This document shows, in pieces, positions 1 to 9,010 of a stretch of DNA of 64,000 nt. The position numbers and the translations under genes are program-made. The notes below the pieces were generated by a model. The model was not told the origin of the DNA, did not search any database, and saw only the letters and a program-made list of their open reading frames with translations. The DNA comes from Alicycliphilus denitrificans_A (lineage in GTDB: Bacteria; Pseudomonadota; Gammaproteobacteria; Burkholderiales; Burkholderiaceae_C). Location of the stretch: positions 744,001 to 808,000 of the forward strand of contig NZ_CP126238.1 in NCBI RefSeq assembly GCF_044792555.1. The letters run 5' to 3'. The first letter of the stretch is position 1. Every line of letters begins with the position of its first letter.

Positions 1-444
1 CGGCAGCCAGATCGAATACCACCACTGCGGCACGCCGATGCCGGGCGAGGTTTCCTCGAAGCGCCAGTCATCCCAGACCACGCGCACGCTCAAGCACGCG
101 ATCAGGCCAAACAGCAGCGCCACGCAGGCCGCGCCCAGCTGGGCCAGGCGCCTGCGGCGCGCGGCCGAGCCGCTCTGGCAGAAAAATTCGATGCGGATGT
201 GCTGGTCGCGCGCCACCGCCGAGGAGCCGCCCACCAGGGCCAGCACGATCATCAGGAAGATGGAAATTTCCTCCGTCCAGGCGAAGGAGGAGCTGGTGAA
301 GTAGCGCACCAGCACATTGGCAAAGGTGATCAATGCCAGCAGCGCCATGGCGCTGACGGTGAGCCAGTCTTCGATGCGCAGGGAGCGCGGCTCCCCGGTG
401 GGGGAGGCGGGTGGCGTGGGTGTGCCGGAGGGCGTGGAATCCAT
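1..444 (-). CDS. TRAP transporter small permease (DctQ type), 3' end cut by window edge
   Basis: This is the N-terminal 148 residues of a small integral-membrane subunit of a tripartite ATP-independent periplasmic (TRAP) transporter, which works with a large permease (DctM) and a periplasmic binding protein to import organic acids. The start is ATG at 444. After a proline-rich cytoplasmic tail come two hydrophobic segments (about residues 30-48 and 60-75, the latter with ARDQHIRIEFF, a typical DctQ junction), a third near 105-120, and the sequence GVPQWWYSIWLP, which matches the conserved W..IWLP before the last DctQ helix. The stop lies outside the window. It is divergent from the LysR gene at 605, so that regulator may control it (inference). 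The substrate cannot be told. Confidence 0.85.
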   Translation of the reverse strand, partial: MDSTPSGTPTPPASPTGEPRSLRIEDWLTVSAMALLALITFANVLVRYFTSSSFAWTEEISIFLMIVLALVGGSSAVARDQHIRIEFFCQSGSAARRRRLAQLGAACVALLFGLIACLSVRVVWDDWRFEETSPGIGVPQWWYSIWLP

Positions 445-604
445 GGGCAGATGGGGGCTGAGACGAAACGGACCGGCAGATGTGGCAACTGCCTTCACCC
501 AGGCACGGATACCGGCCAGGAACGGGTCGCGCGATTATGCGCGCTGCTATGGAAACTATGTCTTTCGCGCAGGCCGGGGCCGCACGGGCGGATAATGCCG
601 CGCC

Positions 605-1543
605 ATGGAAACCAAATGGCTCGAAGATTTCGTCAGCCTGGCCGAGACGCGCAGCTTCAGCCGTTCGGCCCAGTTGCGCCACGTGACGCAGCCGGCGTTC
701 TCGCGCCGCATCCAGGCGCTGGAGGCCTGGGCGGGTACCGACCTGGTGGACCGCAGCTCCTACCCCACGCGGCTCACGCCCGCCGGCACCACGCTGTATG
801 ACCAGGCCCTGGAGGTGCTGCAGGCGCTGCAGAACACCCGCGCCATGCTGCGCGGGCATTCCAGCAGCAGCTCCGACATGATCGAGTTCGCCGTCCCGCA
901 TACGCTGGCGTTCACCTTCTTTCCGGCCTGGGTGTCGGCCGTGCGCGCGGATTTCGGGCCGCTCAAGAGCCGCCTGATCGCCCTGAACGTGCACGACGCG
1001 GTGATGCGCCTGGTGGAGGGCGGCTGCGACCTGCTGATCTCCTACCACCACCCGTCCCAGCCCTTGCAGCTGGACCCCGAACGCTATGACATGGTGACCC
1101 TGGGCCAGGAGGTGCTGGCGCCCTATGCCAAGGCCGGCCCCGATGGCCAGCCGCTGTTTTGCCTGCCCGGGCGCGCAGGCGAGCCCCTGCCCTACCTGGG
1201 CTATGCGCCGGGCGCCTACCTGGGCCGGGTGACGGAGCTCATCCTCAAGCAGTCGAGTACCGCCATCCACCTGGAGCGGGTGTATGAGACCGACATGGCC
1301 GAGGGCCTGAAGGCCATGGCGCTGGAAGGCCATGGCGTGGCCTTCCTGCCTTACAGCGCCGTGAAGAAAGAACTGCGCGCACACAAGCTGGTCAGCGCCG
1401 CGCCGCCCGGCGTGGAGGATTTGCAGATGGTCATGGAAGTGCGCGCCTACCGCGAAAAGCCCTCGCGCAAGGAATCGGCGAAGAGCCTGGCGCAGGCGCT
1501 ATGGGCCTATCTGCAGGCGCAAGGCGGGCAGAACCCGATTTGA
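605..1543 (+). CDS. LysR-family transcriptional regulator, HypT (YjiE)-like
   Basis: This 312-residue protein has an N-terminal winged helix-turn-helix (METKWLEDFVSL...VTQPAFSRRIQALE) and a C-terminal co-inducer-binding domain. The opening METKWLEDF and the QPAFSRRIQALE recognition helix resemble E. coli HypT/YjiE, a hypochlorite-responsive LysR protein, more than metabolic LysR members; this is recall, not a search. The start is the ATG at 605. It is divergent from the TRAP small permease (160-bp gap holding both promoters) and upstream of gltI on the same strand. LysR proteins usually control the divergent neighbour, so the TRAP genes are the first guess for its target. Confidence 0.85.
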   Translation: METKWLEDFVSLAETRSFSRSAQLRHVTQPAFSRRIQALEAWAGTDLVDRSSYPTRLTPAGTTLYDQALEVLQALQNTRAMLRGHSSSSSDMIEFAVPHTLAFTFFPAWVSAVRADFGPLKSRLIALNVHDAVMRLVEGGCDLLISYHHPSQPLQLDPERYDMVTLGQEVLAPYAKAGPDGQPLFCLPGRAGEPLPYLGYAPGAYLGRVTELILKQSSTAIHLERVYETDMAEGLKAMALEGHGVAFLPYSAVKKELRAHKLVSAAPPGVEDLQMVMEVRAYREKPSRKESAKSLAQALWAYLQAQGGQNPI

Positions 1544-1738
1544 ACCTTTGTCTCCGGGGTTGTCCTGGAAATACCCTAGGAATCCAGCGCCCTGGGGGCT
1601 TCTGGAGCACGCACAATACGAGGCCTGCTCCCCAACCGGGGAGAGGGTTGCACATCGGTGGCGCCTCATCGGCCGTATCCATCGCCTGCAACCCAGTCCA
1701 CACATGTTCCCATCGTTTCACCCACAAGGAGATTTCAT

Positions 1739-2638
1739 ATGAAGAAGCATTTGCTGGCCGCCGCGATCACCGTCCTGGCCGCAGGTAGCGCCATGGCGCA
1801 GGCCAACGACACCCTGGCCAAGATCAAGTCGTCTGGCGCCGTGACCCTGGGCGTGCGCGAGTCCTCGGGCCTGGGCTACACGCTGGGCAGTGGCAAGTAC
1901 GTGGGCTTTCACACCGAGATGGGCGAGCGCATCCTGGCCGACATCCAGAAGCAGCTGGGCCTGGCCAAGATGGAGATCAAGTACCAGCCCGTGACCTCGC
2001 AGAACCGCATTCCGCTGGTGGTGAACGGCACCGTGGACATCGAGTGCGGCTCCACCACCAACAATACCGCGCGCCAGAAGGACGTGGCCTTTGCCTACAC
2101 CACCTATGTGGAGGAGGTGCGCATCGCGGTGAACGCCAAGTCCGGCATCACCGGCATCAAGGACCTGAACGGCAAGACCATCGTCACCACCACGGGCACC
2201 ACCTCGGTGCAGACGCTGCGCAAGAACAAGCGCGCCGAGGGCCTGACCTTCAAGGAGATTATGGGCAAGGACCATGCCGACAGCTTCCTGATGCTGGAGA
2301 CGGGCCGCGCCGATGCCTTCATCATGGACGGCTCCATCCTGGCGGCCAACATCTCCAAGTCCAAGAACCCGCAGGACTACAAGGTCGTCGGCGAGGTGCT
2401 GTCGGTCGAGCCCATCGCCTGCATGCTGCGCAAGGACGACCCGGCCTTCAAGAAGGCCGTGGACGACTCCATCGTGCGCCAGATCAAGGACGGCTCCCTG
2501 GCCAAGCTCTACGACCGCTGGTTCATGCAGCCCATTCCGCCCAACAACGTGAAGGTCGGCCTGCCGCTGTCCGAGGCCACCAAGGAAGCCTGGGCGAATC
2601 CGAACGACAAGCCGATGGAGTCCTACGAAGTCAAGTAA
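1739..2638 (+). CDS. gltI: Glutamate/aspartate ABC transporter, periplasmic binding protein
   Basis: This 299-residue family 3 solute-binding protein captures glutamate/aspartate in the periplasm for GltJKL. The start is ATG 1739, chosen over the in-frame upstream start because it has AAGGAG at 1726-1731 and gives a clean signal peptide (MKKHLLAAAITVLAAG, cleavage after AMA near residue 21). Two lobes follow, with GVRESSGLGYTLG, ECGSTTNNTARQ and TTGTTSVQTL, which match GltI. Length and order (binding protein, two permeases, ATPase) match the classical gltIJKL operon. An intrinsic terminator follows at 2657-2692, which would let the binding protein be made in excess over the permease. Confidence 0.95.
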   Translation: MKKHLLAAAITVLAAGSAMAQANDTLAKIKSSGAVTLGVRESSGLGYTLGSGKYVGFHTEMGERILADIQKQLGLAKMEIKYQPVTSQNRIPLVVNGTVDIECGSTTNNTARQKDVAFAYTTYVEEVRIAVNAKSGITGIKDLNGKTIVTTTGTTSVQTLRKNKRAEGLTFKEIMGKDHADSFLMLETGRADAFIMDGSILAANISKSKNPQDYKVVGEVLSVEPIACMLRKDDPAFKKAVDDSIVRQIKDGSLAKLYDRWFMQPIPPNNVKVGLPLSEATKEAWANPNDKPMESYEVK

Positions 2639-2656
2639 GCGGCGCCACGGCGTCCG

Positions 2657-2692
2657 GCCCCTTCTGGCCTGATGGACGGAAGGGGCTTTTTT
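2657..2692 (+). terminator. Intercistronic intrinsic terminator/attenuator between gltI and gltJ
   Basis: A perfect 8-bp stem, GCCCCTTC (2657-2664) with GAAGGGGC (2679-2686), is followed directly by six T residues (2687-2692). It sits 19 bp after the gltI stop and 58 bp before gltJ. Partial termination here would give more gltI than gltJKL mRNA, a common arrangement for ABC importers. Confidence 0.8.
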
Positions 2693-2749
2693 GCTGCGCA
2701 CCACGAGCTGGTTGCGTGTGTCCGAGTTTGAAAATCAAGAGGTGTTCTT

Positions 2750-3502
2750 ATGAGTTGGGATTGGCAGGTGTTCTGCCAGGACACCATTACCCAAGAGGTG
2801 GGCGCGAGCTGCTTTGGCAAGGGCGGCGACATTACCTACCTCGACTGGATGCTATCGGCCTGGGGCTGGACGGTGTCGGTGTCTCTGCTGTCGCTGGTGG
2901 TGGCGCTGGTCGTGGGCTCGCTGATCGGTACCTTGCGTACCCTGGAGGGCAGCCCGTGGATCGTGCGCCTGGGCAATGCCTGGGTGGAGTTCTTTCGCAA
3001 TATTCCGCTGCTGGTGCACATTTTCTTGTGGTACCACGTGATCCCCTCCATCTTCCCGGCCATGAAGTCGCTGCCGGGCTTCGTGCTGGTGGTGTTTGCG
3101 CTGGGCTTCTTCACCTCGGCGCGCATTGCCGAGCAGCTGCGCTCGGGGATCCTGGCGTTGCCGCGCGGCCAGCGCTACGCTGGCATGGCCATGGGTTTCA
3201 CCACCTTCCAGTACTACCGCTATGTGCTGCTGCCCATGGCGTTTCGCATCATCATCCCGCCGCTGACCAGCGAGACCATGAACATCTTCAAGAACTCGTC
3301 GGTGGCCTTCGCCGTGTCGGTGGCCGAGCTGACCATGTTCGCCATGCAGGCGCAGGAGGAGACCTCGCGCGGCATCGAGGTCTACCTGGCGGTGACGGGC
3401 CTGTATGTGGTCTCGGCCTTCGCCATCAACCGCATCATGGCCTTCATCGAGCAGCGCGCGCGCGTGCCCGGCATGATCGCCGCGGGCGGGGGAGGGCATT
3501 GA
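2750..3502 (+). CDS. gltJ: Glutamate/aspartate ABC transporter permease GltJ
   Basis: This 250-residue HisM/GltJ-type inner-membrane permease is one half of the GltJK channel. The N-terminus (MSWDWQVFCQDTITQEV, then a short periplasmic stretch) is characteristic of GltJ. It has about five hydrophobic helices, with FRNIPLLVHIFLWY near residues 82-95 and the EAA-type coupling loop around residues 125-150 (SGILALPRGQRYAGMAMGF). The stop at 3502 lies one base before the gltK ATG at 3504, implying translational coupling. Confidence 0.93.
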   Translation: MSWDWQVFCQDTITQEVGASCFGKGGDITYLDWMLSAWGWTVSVSLLSLVVALVVGSLIGTLRTLEGSPWIVRLGNAWVEFFRNIPLLVHIFLWYHVIPSIFPAMKSLPGFVLVVFALGFFTSARIAEQLRSGILALPRGQRYAGMAMGFTTFQYYRYVLLPMAFRIIIPPLTSETMNIFKNSSVAFAVSVAELTMFAMQAQEETSRGIEVYLAVTGLYVVSAFAINRIMAFIEQRARVPGMIAAGGGGH

Positions 3503-3503
3503 G

Positions 3504-4175
3504 ATGAATCTGAACATCGACTGGTCCTTCTTCACCTGGGAGCTGTTCTCCAACTTCGTCCTCAAGGGCCTGTACTTCAGCGTCATCCTCACGGCGATTG
3601 CCACGCTGGGCGGCATCCTGCTGGGCACCTTGCTGGCGCTCATGCGCCTGTCGGGCCGGCGCTGGCTGATGGCCCCCGCCACGGTCTACGTCAACGGCAT
3701 GCGCTCGATTCCGCTGGTGATGGTGATCCTGTGGTTCTTCCTGCTGGTGCCGCTGATCATCGGGCGGCCCATAGGGGCTGAGATCTCGGCCATCATCACC
3801 TTCGTGGCCTTCGAGGCCGCCTACTTCAGCGAGATCATGCGCGCGGGCATACAGTCCATCCCGCGTGGCCAGGTCTTTGCCGGCCAGGCCGTGGGCATGA
3901 CCTATGGCCAGAACATGCGGCTGGTGATCCTGCCCCAGGCGTTCCGCAACATGCTGCCGGTGCTGCTGACGCAGACCATCATCCTGTTCCAGGACACCTC
4001 GCTGGTCTATGCCATCGGCGCCTACGACATGCTCAAGGGCTTCGAGATCGCGGGCAAGAACTACGGCCGTCCGATCGAGGCCTACATGGCCGCAGCCGTG
4101 GTCTATTTCGTCATCTGCTACGCGCTGTCGTGGAGCGTCAAGCGCCTGCACCAGAAGATCGCCATCATCCGCTGA
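3504..4175 (+). CDS. gltK: Glutamate/aspartate ABC transporter permease GltK
   Basis: This is the second permease subunit, 223 residues. It has an N-terminal helix (WELFSNFVLKGLYFSVILTA), the conserved GMRSIPLVMVILWFF segment and the coupling loop IQSIPRGQVFAGQAVGMTY near residues 114-133, which contacts the ATPase. It shares the EAA-loop plan of GltJ and forms the heterodimeric channel with it. It is followed 25 bp later by gltL, whose ribosome-binding site (CAAGGA) lies in that gap. Confidence 0.93.
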   Translation: MNLNIDWSFFTWELFSNFVLKGLYFSVILTAIATLGGILLGTLLALMRLSGRRWLMAPATVYVNGMRSIPLVMVILWFFLLVPLIIGRPIGAEISAIITFVAFEAAYFSEIMRAGIQSIPRGQVFAGQAVGMTYGQNMRLVILPQAFRNMLPVLLTQTIILFQDTSLVYAIGAYDMLKGFEIAGKNYGRPIEAYMAAAVVYFVICYALSWSVKRLHQKIAIIR

Positions 4176-4200
4176 GGCGTTTTTTTGCAAGGAATTTCAC

Positions 4201-4938
<738 letters not shown>

Positions 4939-4957
4939 GTTTGCACATCGGACCGTC

Positions 4958-4992
4958 AAGCCAAAGGTGCTCCCGGCACCTTTGGCTTTTTT
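4958..4992 (+). terminator. Intrinsic terminator of gltIJKL
   Basis: A 13-bp stem (4958-4970 with 4976-4988, core GCCAAAGGTGC/GCACCTTTGGC) with a 5-base loop runs into six T residues (4987-4992), 20 bp after the gltL stop. Confidence 0.9.
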
Positions 4993-5013
4993 GATAGCTG
5001 CATGCGCTTACTG
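4991..5013 (+). repeat. Dispersed repeat, half copy (TTGATAGCTG family)
   Basis: TTGATAGCTGCATGCGCTTA followed by CTG matches the left half of the dispersed repeat seen in longer copies at 6793, 10551 and 26540. It overlaps the T tract of the glt terminator and lies just beyond the stop of the ocd gene, which converges on it. The adjacent ACGGGCG-TTTT-CGCCCGT hairpin (5015-5032) is not part of the other copies. Confidence 0.6.
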
Positions 5014-5037
5014 TACGGGCGTTTTCGCCCGTTTCGG

Positions 5038-6072
5038 CTACACAACCCTGCGCAGCCGGCTGCGCGTGTGCCCGAACAAATCCCTGGGGTCGCCGTCCGT
5101 GGGCGCCAGCGCCACGTCCACCCCCAGCCCCCGCGCCAGTGCCAGCCGGTGGATGAGGCGCAAGGTGGCGTGGTCCTCCAGCGCAAAGCCCACGGAATCG
5201 AAGCAGGTGACCTGGTCGGCATGTTCGCGCCCCGGCGCCAATCCGGCCAGAACCTGCCACAGCTCGGTCACCGGGTGGTCCGCGGCCAGTTGCTGGATCT
5301 CGCCCTCCACGCGGCTTTGCGGTGCGTATTCGACGACGATGCGCGCGCGCCGCAGCACCCCGGGATGCAGCTCGGTCTTGCCGGGGCAGTCGCCGCCCAC
5401 CGCGTTCAGGTGCATGCCCGGCTCCAGCATGGCCGGCGTGATGATGCGTGCGTGGCGCTTGGCGGCCGTGGTCGTGGTCACGATGTCGGCGCCGCGCACC
5501 GCCTCGGCGACGGAGGCCGCGCGTATCAGCTTCAGCCCCGGCGTGCGCGCCAGGTTGCGCTGCAACTTGTCGCTGGCGGCGGGGGCGATGTCGAACACGC
5601 GCAGCTCCTCGACGCCCAGCAGCGCATGGAACGCCAGGGCCTGGAACTCGGCCTGCGCGCCGTTGCCGATCAGCGCCATGCTGCGGCTGCCCGTGCGCGC
5701 CAGCGCCTGCGCCGCCAGGGCCGAGGTGGCGGCGGTACGCAGCGCCGTGGCCAGGGTCATCTCCGACAGCAGCAGCGGCAGGCCCGTGGCCACCTCGGCC
5801 AGCACGCCGAAGGCCATCACCGTGGGCAGGCCCCGGGCCGGGTTGCCGGGGTGGCCGTTGACATACTTGAAGCTGTAGAGCCGCCCGTCGGACACGGGCA
5901 TGAGCTCGATCACGCCTTGCGGGCTGTGGCTGGCCGCGCGTGCCGTCTTGTCGAACGCGTTCCAGCGCAGGAAGTCGGCGTGGATCTCGTCGGCCAGCTC
6001 GCAGATGAAATGCTCGGGGCCCATGTCGTGCACCAGGGCGGCGAGCGTGGGCAGGTCTATGAGTCGGGTCAT
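5038..6072 (-). CDS. Ornithine cyclodeaminase family protein
   Basis: This is a 344-residue member of the ornithine cyclodeaminase/mu-crystallin family, NAD-dependent enzymes; the classical member converts ornithine to proline and ammonia. The Rossmann signature ALIGNGAQAEFQALAF lies near residues 132-147. Other family blocks are GLPTVMAFGVL, NAVGGDCPGKTEL (about 222-234) and FDSVGFALEDHA (about 300). Length and block order match true ornithine cyclodeaminases (about 340-350 residues) rather than shorter alanine dehydrogenases, but related family members act on other amino acids. It is convergent with gltL, so it probably has its own transcription unit. Confidence 0.85.
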   Translation of the reverse strand: MTRLIDLPTLAALVHDMGPEHFICELADEIHADFLRWNAFDKTARAASHSPQGVIELMPVSDGRLYSFKYVNGHPGNPARGLPTVMAFGVLAEVATGLPLLLSEMTLATALRTAATSALAAQALARTGSRSMALIGNGAQAEFQALAFHALLGVEELRVFDIAPAASDKLQRNLARTPGLKLIRAASVAEAVRGADIVTTTTAAKRHARIITPAMLEPGMHLNAVGGDCPGKTELHPGVLRRARIVVEYAPQSRVEGEIQQLAADHPVTELWQVLAGLAPGREHADQVTCFDSVGFALEDHATLRLIHRLALARGLGVDVALAPTDGDPRDLFGHTRSRLRRVV

Positions 6073-6223
6073 GGCAGCGGTGCTTGGCGTGCAGGAGTCT
6101 GCGTGCCATTGTGTGCGCCTTGGGGCCCGAGGGCAATTTAGATTGCGTTGCCCACGTCCATGAAACTGGCGCGCCCCATGCGCGGGACGCCGCGCAAGGG
6201 CCGCCCCGCCGCGCTGGCGTCGT

Positions 6224-6278
6224 CCCCCTTCCCGAATTGCGCAGCAATTCGAGAGAAGGGGGAAGCCGCGTAGCGGCT
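6224..6278. repeat. Compound palindrome (dispersed intergenic repeat) at the end of the HAD gene
   Basis: A two-armed hairpin: CCCCCTTC (6224-6231) pairs with GAAGGGGG (6255-6262), enclosing the perfect CGAATTGC-gca-GCAATTCG hairpin (6233-6251). A second stem, AGCCGC-gta-GCGGCT (6264-6278), runs into the stop codon of the phosphatase gene. Similar compound palindromes recur between genes in Comamonadaceae genomes (recall). No T tract follows on either strand, so it is more likely an mRNA-end stabiliser or repeat than a classical terminator. Confidence 0.6.
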
Positions 6279-7096
6279 CAGCGGGATGTTGTCAGAAGAG
6301 CGCGCGCCAGCTCGGCAAAGCCCGCGCCGCGCTCGCCGCGCGTGACGTAGCGCGGCAGATGCTGCAGCTGGGGCACGAAGCGCGCGATGTTGGCCACGCC
6401 CACGCTGTGCGGGAAATGCTCGAACATGCGCTGGTCATTGGTGGAGTCGCCCACATACACCCATTGGTCGATCTCGGCGTCCAGGTCGCGCCCGAGCAGC
6501 GCGCGCACGATCCAGCGCGCGCCTTCGAGCTTGTCGTGCGCGCCAAACCAGCCGTTGATGTGGATGCTGCTCACGGTGGCGTTCATGCCTGCGGCCTGCA
6601 TGATGGCGACGCATGCGTCGATCGCCGCCTGCGGCAGCTGCGTGAACTCGCTGTGATCGATGGCGATGTCGCACTCGCGCCCGGGCGAGTCCGTGGCGCG
6701 CCGCGCGCCGGGCACGCGCGCCTCGATGTCGGCCAGCACCTGCTGCATGCGTGCGTAGTTCGCGGTGCGTGTGGCCGTATCTTGCTGGTATATTTTTGAT
6801 AGCTGCTCGCGCTTTGCTGGTGAACCTTGCAGCCTAATTTTCTGCAAATCACCGGGCAGCAGGGCGCAGGCCCCGTTCTCGGCCACGATGGCGTCCACCG
6901 GCCAGGCGAGCGCAAACGGCTCGCTCCAGCCCACGGGCCGCCCGGTGATGGGGATGACATGCAGGCCCGCGGCCTTCAGGTCGGCCAGCGCGGCCAGCGC
7001 GTCGGGCGTGATGGCGCCGTCGGTGGTCAGGGTGTCGTCGATATCGGTGAGCAGGCCGGCGATGCGCGGCGGCTGCCAGAGCGAGAGCGGCCGCAT
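6278..7096 (-). CDS. HAD-superfamily hydrolase (Cof/MPGP-like phosphatase) with repeat-derived insert
   Basis: This 272-residue HAD-IIB hydrolase carries the nucleophile motif DIDDTLT (residues 18-24), the second motif ITGRPVGW (about 50-57) and the metal motif GDSTNDQRMF near the C-terminus. The class includes mannosyl-3-phosphoglycerate and sugar phosphatases; the substrate is unknown. The start is ATG 7096 (MRPLSLWQPPRIAGLL), two bases after the prfC stop (TGAGCATG), so it is translationally coupled to prfC. Residues about 83-102 (DLQKIRLQGSPAKREQLSKI) are encoded by a dispersed repeat and are unlike the surrounding codon use. The insert falls between the first two core motifs and the cap and may be a surface loop. 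Confidence 0.85.
   Translation of the reverse strand: MRPLSLWQPPRIAGLLTDIDDTLTTDGAITPDALAALADLKAAGLHVIPITGRPVGWSEPFALAWPVDAIVAENGACALLPGDLQKIRLQGSPAKREQLSKIYQQDTATRTANYARMQQVLADIEARVPGARRATDSPGRECDIAIDHSEFTQLPQAAIDACVAIMQAAGMNATVSSIHINGWFGAHDKLEGARWIVRALLGRDLDAEIDQWVYVGDSTNDQRMFEHFPHSVGVANIARFVPQLQHLPRYVTRGERGAGFAELARALLTTSR
6793..6849 (+). repeat. Dispersed 57-bp repeat, copy inside the HAD phosphatase gene
   Basis: The copy begins TTTTTGATAGCTGCTCGCGC and ends with an AATTTTCTGCAAAT-like tail. It is AT-richer than the surrounding gene and is read in frame on the minus strand as part of the phosphatase. It has the same orientation on the plus strand as the other copies in the window. Confidence 0.7.
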
Positions 7097-7098
7097 GC

Positions 7099-8724
7099 TC
7101 AGCTCGTACCCAGCGCCAGCCCCGCATGCTCGCGCAGCGGATGGAAGTGGATCTTCGGAAAGCGCTCCTGCGCCAGGCGCACGTCGTACGGGCTGGTGCA
7201 CAGGTAGGCCAGCGTGTCGGCCGCGTCATGCGCCATGCGCAGCGGGTAGGCGTTCTCGAATTCGCGCAGCTCTTGCGGCGTGTCGGCGGTGATCCAGCGG
7301 GCGCCGGTGTACTGGCAGCCCTCCAGGCGCACGTCGCAGTCGTACTCGGTCTTCAGGCGGTGCTGCACCACCTCGAACTGCAGCTGGCCCACGGCGCCCA
7401 GCAGCATGTTGCCGCCGGCGTCGGGCTTGAAGACCTGGATCGCGCCTTCCTCGCCCAGCTGCATCAGGCCCTGCTGCAGCTGCTTGGTGCGCAGCGGGTT
7501 CTTCAGCACCACGGTCATGAACAGCTCGGGCGCGAAGAAGGGCAGGCCGGTGAACTGCAGGCTGGGGCCGTCGGTGATGCTGTCGCCCAGCTGCACGCCG
7601 CCGTGGATGGTGAAGCCGATGATGTCGCCGGCGTAGGCCTCGTCGACGGCCTCGCGGCGCTGGCTCATGAAGGTGACGACGCTGGTCGGTCGCAGCTCCT
7701 TGCCCGTGCGCTGCACCTTCATCTTCATGCCCGGTGTGTACTTGCCCGAGGCCACGCGCACGAAGGCAATGCGGTCGCGGTGGTTGGCGTCCATGTTCGC
7801 CTGCACCTTGAAGACCACGCCGGAGAAGCCGGGGTCCTCGGGGCGCACGGTGCGCTCCTCGCGCTGGCGGTTCACCTCGGTGAAGGCCATGCGCGGGCCG
7901 GGCGGGGGCGACATGTCGACCACGGCGTTCAAGACCTCCATGACGCCGAAGTTGTTCACGCCCGAGCCGAAGAACACGGGCGTGAGGCGCGCGGCCAGGA
8001 ACTCCTGGTGGTCCCAGGCGATGGAGGCGCCCACGGCCAGTTCCATGCTCTCGATGGCGTCGTCGTAGGCCTGGCCGAAGCGCGCGCGCAGTTTTTCCAC
8101 GTCGGAGAGCGGAATGATCTCGAAGTCCTCCGGCCGCTTTTCGCTGCCGGCCTGGAACACCGTCATGCTCTGCGTGCGCAGGTCGATGATGCCGCCGAAG
8201 TTCTTGCCCTGGCCCACGGGCCAGGTCATGGGGCAGCAGGGCATGCCCAGTTCGCGCTCCACTTCGTCCAGGATGTCCAGCGGGTCGCGCACCTCGCGGT
8301 CCATCTTGTTGACGAAGGTGATGATGGGCGTGTCTCTCTGGCGGCAGACCTCGATCAGGCGGCGCGTCTGCGCCTCCACGCCGTTGGCGGCGTCGATGAC
8401 CATCAGGGCCGAATCGACGGCGGTGAGCACGCGGTAGGTGTCCTCGCTGAAGTCCTTGTGGCCGGGGGTGTCGAGCAGGTTGATGACATGCTCGCGGTAG
8501 CTCATCTGCATCACGCTGGACGCCACCGAGATGCCGCGCTGCTTCTCGATCTCCATCCAGTCGGAGGTGGCGTGGCGGCTGGCCTTGCGGCCCTTGACGG
8601 CGCCGGCGATCTGGATCGCGCCCGAGAACAGCAGCAGCTTTTCCGTCAGCGTGGTCTTGCCGGCGTCGGGGTGGGAGATGATGGCAAAGGTGCGGCGGCG
8701 CCGGGTTTCGGAGGCGTAGGACAC
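7099..8724 (-). CDS. prfC: Peptide chain release factor 3
   Basis: This 541-residue translational GTPase recycles RF1/RF2 from the ribosome after termination. G1 is SHPDAGKTTLTEK (about 18-30), G3 LLDTPGHKDFSEDTYR (about 87-102) and G4 FVNKMDRE (about 140-147). The length equals the family norm. The start is GTG at 8724 (MSYASETRRRRTFAI). The adjacent HAD gene starts 2 bases after its stop. The 5' side faces ahcY across 286 bp that contain the SAH riboswitch of the opposite strand. Confidence 0.96.
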   Translation of the reverse strand: MSYASETRRRRTFAIISHPDAGKTTLTEKLLLFSGAIQIAGAVKGRKASRHATSDWMEIEKQRGISVASSVMQMSYREHVINLLDTPGHKDFSEDTYRVLTAVDSALMVIDAANGVEAQTRRLIEVCRQRDTPIITFVNKMDREVRDPLDILDEVERELGMPCCPMTWPVGQGKNFGGIIDLRTQSMTVFQAGSEKRPEDFEIIPLSDVEKLRARFGQAYDDAIESMELAVGASIAWDHQEFLAARLTPVFFGSGVNNFGVMEVLNAVVDMSPPPGPRMAFTEVNRQREERTVRPEDPGFSGVVFKVQANMDANHRDRIAFVRVASGKYTPGMKMKVQRTGKELRPTSVVTFMSQRREAVDEAYAGDIIGFTIHGGVQLGDSITDGPSLQFTGLPFFAPELFMTVVLKNPLRTKQLQQGLMQLGEEGAIQVFKPDAGGNMLLGAVGQLQFEVVQHRLKTEYDCDVRLEGCQYTGARWITADTPQELREFENAYPLRMAHDAADTLAYLCTSPYDVRLAQERFPKIHFHPLREHAGLALGTS

Positions 8725-8845
8725 TGTGGGCTCTAGGGACTGTGCCGGGGCGCGCGGCTGCGCCTGGCAATAAAGAGAAGCGGGGCGGCAGCCCCGGCGG
8801 TTGGGCGTGATTTTACGGCGGCGGGCCTGGTGCGGGGGGCGTCGG

Positions 8846-8851
8846 TATAAT
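8846..8851 (+). promoter_or_regulatory. Probable -10 box of the ahcY operon promoter
   Basis: A perfect TATAAT lies 11 bases upstream of the first base of the SAH riboswitch, so transcription would begin at or near the aptamer. No good -35 (TTGACA-like) is visible 17 bases upstream. Confidence 0.6.
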
Positions 8852-8861
8852 CCGCCGTTTT

Positions 8862-8934
8862 CCGAGGAGCGTTGCAGCGTCCCCTACCTGCGGGGCGTGA
8901 GGCTCGGAACCCATTCTTGCAACGACGCTCACCC
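8862..8934 (+). promoter_or_regulatory. S-adenosylhomocysteine (SAH) riboswitch
   Basis: The sequence has the SAH-riboswitch blocks in order: CCGAGGAGCGTTGCAGCG at 8862, GAGGCTCGGAACCC at 8899-8912 and GCAACGACGCTCACC at 8920-8934. GAGCG at 8867-8871 can pair with CGCTC at 8927-8931, GTTGC with GCAAC (8920-8924), and CCGAG (8862-8866) with CTCGG (8903-8907), giving the known helix plus pseudoknot. It sits about 75 bases upstream of ahcY, the usual target. SAH accumulation would switch the operon on, so the cell clears this methylation inhibitor. Confidence 0.92.
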
Positions 8935-9010
8935 ACGCCAATCCTGTGCGGTGAACGGTTCCCCATCCCCCCAGGCGCGTGGTTTCCCAACGACCGTGAA
9001 GGAATCCGCC

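Noticed and set aside
68..1384. A 438-codon minus-strand frame through the LysR and TRAP genes
   Set aside because: It is antisense to a LysR gene with full motifs. The TRAP permease (1-444) runs in a different minus-strand frame with family motifs.
2044..3507. A 487-codon plus-strand frame across gltI and gltJ
   Set aside because: It is a shadow in another frame; gltI and gltJ have clear homology and ribosome-binding sites.
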